Origin: Nocardiopsis sp. TSRI0078
GTDB lineage: Bacteria; Actinomycetota; Actinomycetes; Streptosporangiales; Streptosporangiaceae
Reading direction: 5' to 3'
Assembly (NCBI RefSeq): GCF_001905145.1
Contig: NZ_LWLB01000036.1
Coordinates: forward strand, 62,001 to 126,000
Length of the DNA: 64,000 nt
Positions 59,390-64,000 of the stretch are shown here, in pieces (position 1 is the stretch's first letter; each line of letters begins with the position of its first letter). The position numbers were made by a program, and so were the translations under genes. Under the pieces are notes generated by a model. It was not told the origin of the DNA. It searched no databases and worked only from the letters and a program-made list of their open reading frames with translations.

Positions 59390-61060
59390 GTGGCCGAGGA
59401 AAGGGTGCTTGGCGGCCGATACCGTCTGCTCTCCCAGCTGGGCAGGGGCGGCATGGGTGAGGTCTGGCGTGCGGTGGACGAGCTCCTGGACCGGTCCGTG
59501 GCGGTCAAGCTGATCAGGGCGGGCCGTGCCGGCTCGGAGGAGGTGGCCGCCCGTTTCCGCCGCGAGGCGCGGCTCACCGCCCGTCTGGCGGGCCACCCCA
59601 ACGTGGTGATCCTGCACGACTTCGGGTACGACGGGGCCCACGCCGGTCCCGGTCCGGTGTACGCGGTGATGGAACTGGTGGCGGGGCGGCCGCTGACGGC
59701 CGTGCTGCGCGAGAGCGGGCCGATGCCGGTTGCGCGTGCCGCCGACCTGGTCTCCCAGGCCGCGTCCGGGCTGGGCGCCGCGCACGCGGCGGGGATCGTG
59801 CACCGCGACGTCAAGCCGGGCAATCTGATGGTGGTCGAGGAGGGGCCCGGGGGCGGCACGGTGAAGGTGCTCGACTTCGGGATCGCGGCGCTCACGGCGG
59901 CCACGCGGAGCCACCGCATCACCCAGACCGGCCAGGTGATCGGCACCCCCCTGTACATGTCGCCCGAGCAGGTGCGCGGCGAGCAGGTCGGGCGTGCGGG
60001 CGACCTGTACTCACTGGGCGCGATCCTGTACCAACTGCTGACCGGGCAGCCGCCGTTCGCCTCCGAGGATCCCCCGGCGGTACTGCACCGGCACCTGGTG
60101 GAGGCTCCGCGCCCGGCCGCGCGGCTGCGCCCGGAGGTGCCCGGGCCGCTGTCCGAGCTGGTGGGGTCGATGCTGGCCAAGCGCCCGGAGGAGCGGCCCG
60201 CGACCGCCGAGGAGGTGCGGGAGCGGCTGGCCCCCTTCCTGTCCCCCGCTCCCGTCCGGCCCTCGCGTCCCCGGTCCGAACCGCACGCCGGCGTTGCCTC
60301 CCCCGTCCCCGCGACGAGGCCCTACACCCGGGTGGCCACGACCCGGCCGGAGACGGTCGGCCCGGAGGACCCCGGGCGGCTGCTGGCCCTGGTGGACGGG
60401 GCCCGGGCCACGGCCGACGCCGGGCAGTTCGCCGCGGCGGCCAGGAAGCTGCGCGTGCTGCTGCCCCGGCTGCGGGCCACGTTCGGCCCCGAGCACCCGG
60501 ACACGCTGCGGGCCCGGCGCCGGGAGGCCTACCTGACCGGGAAGAGCGGGGAGCACCGGCGGGCCGTGGAGCGGCTGGACGCGCTGCTGGCCGACCTGGT
60601 GCGCCTCCACGGGACCCGGCACCCCGAGGCACTGGCCGTGCGCCACTACCTGGCGGCGAACGCGGGCCGGGCGGGCGACCACGCGCTGGCCGCGCGGGTG
60701 CACGGGGACCTGGTCCCCGACCTGGTGGCCCTGCACGGGCCGGACGCCGAGCGGGTGCTGACCACGCGGCTGTACCTGGCCTTCGAGGTCGGCGAGGCCG
60801 GTGAGCCGGAGCGGTCGGTGGAGCTGTTGGAGGAACTGGTCCCGGACCTGGCCCGGGTGCTGGGCGAGGACGACCCGTCCACGCTGCGGGCCCGCCACTA
60901 CCTGGCCGCCTATCTGGGCCACTCGGGTCGGCCCGCCGAGGCGGCGCGCCGCTACCACGCCCTGCTCGTCCACCACACGCGTGTGCACGGCGCGCAGAGC
61001 GCCTCGGCGGAGCGCATCCGTGCCCACCTGCGCCAGTGGCAGGACCGCGCCCGGAGATAG
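59390..61060 (+). CDS. Soluble Ser/Thr protein kinase with C-terminal TPR-like repeats
   Basis: 556 residues, GTG start with GAGGGG upstream. Kinase domain ~10-280 with GRGGMGEVWRAVDELLDRSVAVKLI, HRDVKPGN (~138-145), DFGIAAL, TPLYMSPEQ. After a Pro-rich linker, residues ~335-550 consist of ~40-residue helical repeats (for example RKLRVLLPRLRATFGPEHPDTLRARR, ERLDALLADLVRLHGTRHPEALAVRHYLA) with the A-x3-H(G)-xxHP pattern of TPR/kinesin-light-chain-like repeats, likely a protein interaction surface. No membrane helix. The two kinases share a divergent promoter region of ~180 bases. Confidence 0.92.
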   Translation: MAEERVLGGRYRLLSQLGRGGMGEVWRAVDELLDRSVAVKLIRAGRAGSEEVAARFRREARLTARLAGHPNVVILHDFGYDGAHAGPGPVYAVMELVAGRPLTAVLRESGPMPVARAADLVSQAASGLGAAHAAGIVHRDVKPGNLMVVEEGPGGGTVKVLDFGIAALTAATRSHRITQTGQVIGTPLYMSPEQVRGEQVGRAGDLYSLGAILYQLLTGQPPFASEDPPAVLHRHLVEAPRPAARLRPEVPGPLSELVGSMLAKRPEERPATAEEVRERLAPFLSPAPVRPSRPRSEPHAGVASPVPATRPYTRVATTRPETVGPEDPGRLLALVDGARATADAGQFAAAARKLRVLLPRLRATFGPEHPDTLRARRREAYLTGKSGEHRRAVERLDALLADLVRLHGTRHPEALAVRHYLAANAGRAGDHALAARVHGDLVPDLVALHGPDAERVLTTRLYLAFEVGEAGEPERSVELLEELVPDLARVLGEDDPSTLRARHYLAAYLGHSGRPAEAARRYHALLVHHTRVHGAQSASAERIRAHLRQWQDRARR

Positions 61061-61387
61061 ACCCGCCTCCGGTGCGCGGACGGGCTGAACGCTCGACTCG
61101 GTGGTGTGACCTCACCGTTCTTCTGCGCCGGCCCCGCGCCACGGCCTGTTCTCAGGCGCTATGGGACAGACCGATATCCCGCCTGACCATGTCTTCCTTC
61201 TCGAGCGGGAGATCGGCGTGGCCGGAGAACACGGTGCCCGGATCTAGCTGTACTGACCATGGAGGTTGGTAACACCAACCCCGTAGGATGGTTCGCCGAC
61301 TGAGCAAGGAATATCCCTCGGCACCGTCAACGGAATAGTTTTTCTCTCCCCTCCAGGGACAGCATGCCTGAAAAGATAGGACAGAAC
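61061..61387. other. Gap at the left end of the low-GC segment
   Basis: About 330 bases. Contains a perfect dyad GGTTGGT-AAC-ACCAACC (61264-61280) four bases before TAGGAT (61284-61289), a -10-like hexamer; likely the regulated promoter of the following gene(s). A 28-codon frame (61161-61247) has good codon use but no SD and no relatives I recognise. Confidence 0.5.
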
Positions 61388-61747
61388 ATGAGCATGGCAT
61401 CCCACCTCATCGCACTGACCGTGGTCTCCATTCTCCTTTGGGCCATGCATCTATGGCAGAACCGTCAACGACGAAGGATCGACATAGGAGACCCACAGGT
61501 AGGTGACCTGGAGTCCATGAGGAGAAGGATGGACGATTACCATGAGAGCCACCTTGAGAACGCGAGACTGGAAGAATTTGTCACGGGACGTATTGGAATC
61601 CTCAGGGATGCGGTGGAACGCGCCCAGAGTTCCAACGGGCGGAACCGAGGCCTCCACGACGTGGACTACATCTCGGCAGTAATCAATAAATCAGAGGAGC
61701 TCGCGAGGAGACACAAACTCCAGCCACCTTCGGCCCCAGAGAAGTAA
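61388..61747 (+). CDS. Unknown membrane-anchored helical protein
   Basis: 119 residues from ATG 61388 with AGGA six bases upstream. One N-terminal helix (SHLIALTVVSILLWAMHLW) followed by a basic patch (NRQRRR) and a charged, mainly helical cytoplasmic domain (LESMRRRMDDYHESHLENARLEEFVTGRIGILRDAVERA). No family recognised. Codons use more A/T than the rest of the window, like its neighbour, suggesting recent acquisition. Possibly in one transcript with the next gene, 74 bases downstream. Confidence 0.68.
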   Translation: MSMASHLIALTVVSILLWAMHLWQNRQRRRIDIGDPQVGDLESMRRRMDDYHESHLENARLEEFVTGRIGILRDAVERAQSSNGRNRGLHDVDYISAVINKSEELARRHKLQPPSAPEK

Positions 61748-61821
61748 GATCTCCGAAGGGACCCCGATCGCACCCGAAAGCACAAAACACCAGACCCCCA
61801 TCAGAAAAAGGTCAGGGAAAA

Positions 61822-62346
61822 ATGCCCGACAGCGCTGCATCAATAATTTGGGCACTCCTTCTGGTCCCGCCCAATTTCTTTGTGCTCATGCGGGTTCGCA
61901 AGAGGGCGCAGGAGCGCATCGCCCTGGGAACCGACAGTGCCGCGACTGCCCATCTCATCGAGGAGGAAAAATGTACGACGCTCTCCATCGTCCGTGAGGC
62001 CGCCCAGAGGAGACTGGCCGCGACCAGGGATTGCGAACACAAGGTCTATGGAAGGCTGAGCGGCCCCGGCGCCCGGCCCGGAACGGAACCCGCCGTCCTC
62101 TCACCTCAGTCCGCCGCCTCCGTCCTCAAAAAATTCGACGAACATCTGGCATCCATAGAAGAAACAAAACAGAGGAAGCAGCAGGAACTCCGGGAACACA
62201 TCGAGAAAGAGCGGTCCAGGATCACCTCGGCCAACCGCAGGCTTCAGTCTGGGCACCGCTTTATTCTTATATCTTCTCTTGCGACACAAATATGGCTCGC
62301 CATTGTTTCAACCTTTCTCGTCTACAGCCTCTTCGTTCTTCTCTGA
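61822..62346 (+). CDS. Unknown protein with terminal membrane helices and central coiled coil
   Basis: 174 residues from ATG with AGGGA upstream. N-terminal helix SIIWALLLVPPNFFVLM, then a ~110-residue charged coiled-coil region (EHLASIEETKQRKQQELREHIEKERSRITSANRRLQ) and a C-terminal helix FILISSLATQIWLAIVSTFLVYSLFVLL. Both ends in the membrane, middle on one side. Unknown family; low-GC codon use as for the preceding gene. The pair may form one membrane complex. Confidence 0.68.
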   Translation: MPDSAASIIWALLLVPPNFFVLMRVRKRAQERIALGTDSAATAHLIEEEKCTTLSIVREAAQRRLAATRDCEHKVYGRLSGPGARPGTEPAVLSPQSAASVLKKFDEHLASIEETKQRKQQELREHIEKERSRITSANRRLQSGHRFILISSLATQIWLAIVSTFLVYSLFVLL

Positions 62347-62386
62347 GGCTCGGAGCTGATGTAGACGAGAAGAGAGCGATCACCCC

Positions 62387-62605
62387 GTGGCGAAGCACGA
62401 ACCGGCCGTTGTGGTCTACCGGGAAGACGACCACTACGTCTTCTGCTGCGTGGAAGCCGGTATCGCGAGCTTCGGAGAGACCCGCGAAGAGGCCGAGGCG
62501 ATGACCATCAACCCCCTGGAACTCAACTACATGGACCAACCGGTGCCGCTCCCCGTTGACGAGCCGGCCATGAGCGCGGTGGAGGTCAACGTCGACTGTG
62601 GCTGA
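62387..62605 (+). CDS. HicB-like antitoxin-fold protein
   Basis: 72 residues, GTG start. VVVYREDDHYVFCCVEAGIASFGETREEAEAMTINPLELNY matches the HicB/UPF0150 partial RNase H fold (avv..edg.yv..cpE..g..s.GdT.eEA...). No C-terminal DNA-binding helix is evident, so it may only cap a toxin. The stop codon overlaps the start of the following frame by eight bases, the usual antitoxin/toxin coupling. Confidence 0.6.
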   Translation: MAKHEPAVVVYREDDHYVFCCVEAGIASFGETREEAEAMTINPLELNYMDQPVPLPVDEPAMSAVEVNVDCG

Positions 62606-62960
62606 CGGGAGAACGCCCGACTCGAGTGAACAAGCCATCGACGTGCTCATGAACAGGTGGTTCAGGAAGCTAGCCTGGGCAGGCGGCCACATCACACCTT
62701 CCGAGCCCGATGGGAGGGGACGTGTCATTGCCCCGGAGGTCGGGAAGGTCCCTACCCTGGACACCTGGAAGGGCGCTGGGAAGCCGTTCGGGGGCGCCGC
62801 GGCCCAGCACTCGTGGAGCATTGGTTCCGCGCCGGACGTCAACGAACCTGCTGGCGGTCGCGTGGAACAGGCCGCGTGCTCCGGGGCCGCCCCGAAGGCC
62901 CGAAGCGGCCGTGGATGTCGCTCCGTGGCGCTAGTGTTCTGGCCATGCCCAAGGACCTGA
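62598..62960 (+). CDS. Uncertain frame, possible decayed HicA-like partner
   Basis: 120 codons from a GTG overlapping the HicB-like stop. Residues ~18-56 (MNRWFRKLAWAGGHITPSE, then PDGRGRVIAPEVGK and LDTWKGAGK) faintly resemble the HicA double-stranded RNA-binding fold (G-x-H, DGR, V-x-P, GTL), but the dsRBD-like helices and the second half do not fit, and the 3' end runs into the ung start. Either a decayed toxin or an unrelated hypothetical. It is the only content I see between 62606 and 62944. Confidence 0.3.
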   Translation: MADGRTPDSSEQAIDVLMNRWFRKLAWAGGHITPSEPDGRGRVIAPEVGKVPTLDTWKGAGKPFGGAAAQHSWSIGSAPDVNEPAGGRVEQAACSGAAPKARSGRGCRSVALVFWPCPRT

Positions 62961-63616
62961 AAGAAATCATGGAAGCCGGCTGGGCCGAGGCCCTGGAGCC
63001 GGTCGCGCCGCAGATCGCCGCGATGGGCGATTTCCTCCGCCAGGAGGTCGCGGAGGGCCGCACCTACCTTCCCGCCGGGGAGAACGTCCTGCGCGCCTTC
63101 CAGCAGCCCTTCGATGACGTGCGCGTGCTCATCGTGGGTCAGGACCCCTACCCGACCCCGGGCAACGCGGTGGGTCTGAGCTTCTCGGTCGCCCCGGACG
63201 TGCGCCTGCCCGCGAGCCTGCGCAACATCTACAAGGAGATGGTCGACGACCTGGGGGTTCCCATGCCCTCCAACGGCGACCTGACCCCGTGGACCGAACA
63301 GGGCGTACTGCTGCTCAACAGGGTGCTGACGGTGGAGCCGGGCAAGGCCGGATCGCACCGGGGCAAGGGCTGGGAGGCCGTCACCGAGCAGGCCATCCGC
63401 GCGCTCGCCGAGCGGGACAAACCGCTGGTGGGGATCCTGTGGGGGCGCGACGCCCGCAACCTGCGGCCCATGATGCCGGGTGTGCCGTGCGTGGAGTCCG
63501 CGCACCCGAGCCCGCTCTCGGCCAAGAACGGGTTCTTCGGCTCCAAGCCCTTCAGCCGCGCCAACGAGCTTCTCAAGGAGCAGAGCTCCGAGCTGGTGAA
63601 CTGGGAGCTGCCCTAG
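62945..63616 (+). CDS. ung: Uracil-DNA glycosylase, family 1
   Basis: Removes uracil from DNA. 223 residues. Water-activating motif GQDPYPTPGNAVGLSFSV (~66-83, Asp in GQDPYP), uracil-binding ILWGRDARNL, and the intercalation loop HPSPLSAKNGFFGSKPFSRANELL (~187-210) are all intact. TAGTGT lies seven bases upstream of the ATG, so the mRNA is probably leaderless. Actinobacterial Ung is usually in this size range. Stands between the HicB-like gene and the NACHT-like gene. Confidence 0.97.
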   Translation: MPKDLKEIMEAGWAEALEPVAPQIAAMGDFLRQEVAEGRTYLPAGENVLRAFQQPFDDVRVLIVGQDPYPTPGNAVGLSFSVAPDVRLPASLRNIYKEMVDDLGVPMPSNGDLTPWTEQGVLLLNRVLTVEPGKAGSHRGKGWEAVTEQAIRALAERDKPLVGILWGRDARNLRPMMPGVPCVESAHPSPLSAKNGFFGSKPFSRANELLKEQSSELVNWELP

Positions 63617-63740
63617 CCGGCCCGGACACCGGACCACGCGTACACCCCACGATCCCGAAAACCCTGTGACCTGCGGACTCGGTGCCTCCCCCGGCGCCGG
63701 GTCCGACCCGTGTGTGCACCCCTGACCGGAAGAGGCCCCG

Positions 63741-64000
63741 ATGGCGAAACGGCTCACCTACGCGGACGCGCTCAAGATCCTCGGCCAGAACGACTCGGAG
63801 GTGACGGGCCTCGCCGAGAGACTGGCCGACGGCGGCCTGGGACTGGTGGGGGTGCCGGACCTCTTCGGGATACGGGGAGCGCTGGTGAGCGGGGGACGCC
63901 GGGCCATCGAGGGGATCCGGGACAAGATCAGCGGTGAGAGCCGCATGTCTCGGACGGAGAAGATCGAGGCGGCGCACCAGATCTTGGTGGTCGTCGCGTT
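63741..64000 (+). CDS. Start of a probable NACHT-domain STAND NTPase (helical N-terminal domain only)
   Basis: The frame is open to the right edge (86 residues visible), ATG with GGAAGAGG five bases upstream. Sequence begins MAKRLTYADALKILGQNDSE, then VTGLAERLADGGLGLVGVPDLFGIRGALVSGGRRAIEGIRDKI and RTEKIEAAHQILVVVAF. This resembles the NACHT N-terminal helical (NNH) domains that open large STAND ATPases in actinobacteria (pattern SYADA-LLGG, LDRLxGGLLL, LFDAKGE, RxERLAAAHxVxVVTAF). The NACHT NTPase itself is beyond the edge, so this rests on the N-terminal pattern alone. Bacterial NACHT proteins (bNACHT) act in antiphage defence. Confidence 0.55.
   Translation, partial: MAKRLTYADALKILGQNDSEVTGLAERLADGGLGLVGVPDLFGIRGALVSGGRRAIEGIRDKISGESRMSRTEKIEAAHQILVVVA

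Noticed and set aside
61161..61247. 28-codon frame starting MGQTDIPPDHVF
   Set aside because: Good codon use, but no ribosome site, no recognisable relatives and very short; may be a gene remnant, not reported as a gene.
1..64000. tRNA, rRNA, CRISPR arrays, transposases, integrases or attachment sites
   Set aside because: None seen on reading both strands; the low-GC segment at 61-64 kb has no visible integrase or flanking repeat inside the window.

Overview
The window is chromosomal DNA from a high-GC actinomycete. Start codons are often GTG or TTG, third codon positions are strongly G/C, and several genes appear to have leaderless transcripts. RamB next to isocitrate lyase, a flavin-dependent ThyX, a fused anthranilate synthase behind a Trp-codon leader, and a near-perfect copy of the CelR operator known from Thermobifida all point to Nocardiopsaceae, most likely a Nocardiopsis. 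That assignment is an inference from gene content. I saw no rRNA, tRNA, CRISPR array, insertion sequence or phage gene.

Layout. Bases 1-6 kb: a CstA-type peptide transporter cut by the left edge, a PPOX-like protein, a flavin amine oxidase, a PRC-barrel/DUF2382 stress protein, and a secreted ricin-lectin/beta-helix protein whose promoter carries a CelR-like operator. Bases 6-12.3 kb: a very large single-chain biotin-dependent carboxylase (about 1825 aa) and a small SRPBCC protein. Bases 12.4-14.6 kb: decayed remains of a Gfo/Idh/MocA dehydrogenase joined to a sugar-isomerase fragment, and a small secreted protein. Bases 15-24 kb: thyX, the fused anthranilate synthase with leader peptide and attenuator, a divergent HelD-type ATPase, and a large disordered membrane-anchored protein. 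Bases 24-31.8 kb: an autoregulated merR-aldo/keto reductase pair, a TetR regulator, a hotdog protein, an ion-channel-like operon and a PAS-GAF-PP2C phosphatase. Bases 31.8-42.2 kb: acyl-CoA dehydrogenase, ramB and aceA (acetate/fatty-acid carbon through the glyoxylate shunt), two tandem acidic lipoproteins, a CPBP protease, an MFS exporter, GntR, RraA-like and Lrp-like genes.

Bases 42.2-54.6 kb: an LCP-family cell-wall ligase behind an ECF-like promoter, a His-rich membrane protein, an M15-like peptidase, dodecin, a structured C-rich RNA resembling the actinobacterial 6C family, MobA, RtcB, MoaA (two molybdenum-cofactor steps), an alpha/beta hydrolase, and a MocR regulator divergent from a YczE-type membrane protein. 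Bases 55-61 kb: a GH15 glycosidase and two divergent Ser/Thr kinases, one with an extracellular NPCBM-like domain and one with TPR-like repeats.

Bases 61-64 kb look like an accessory segment. Codon choice is visibly less G/C-biased and there are two unknown coiled-coil membrane proteins, a HicB-like antitoxin with a possible decayed partner, and ung. At the right edge is the start of a protein whose first 86 residues resemble the helical N-terminal domain of actinobacterial NACHT STAND NTPases, the class that includes bacterial antiphage bNACHT proteins. The most novel-looking items are this truncated NACHT locus, the three-hairpin C-loop RNA, the CelR-box-controlled lectin/beta-helix protein, and the channel protein without a normal K+ selectivity filter.
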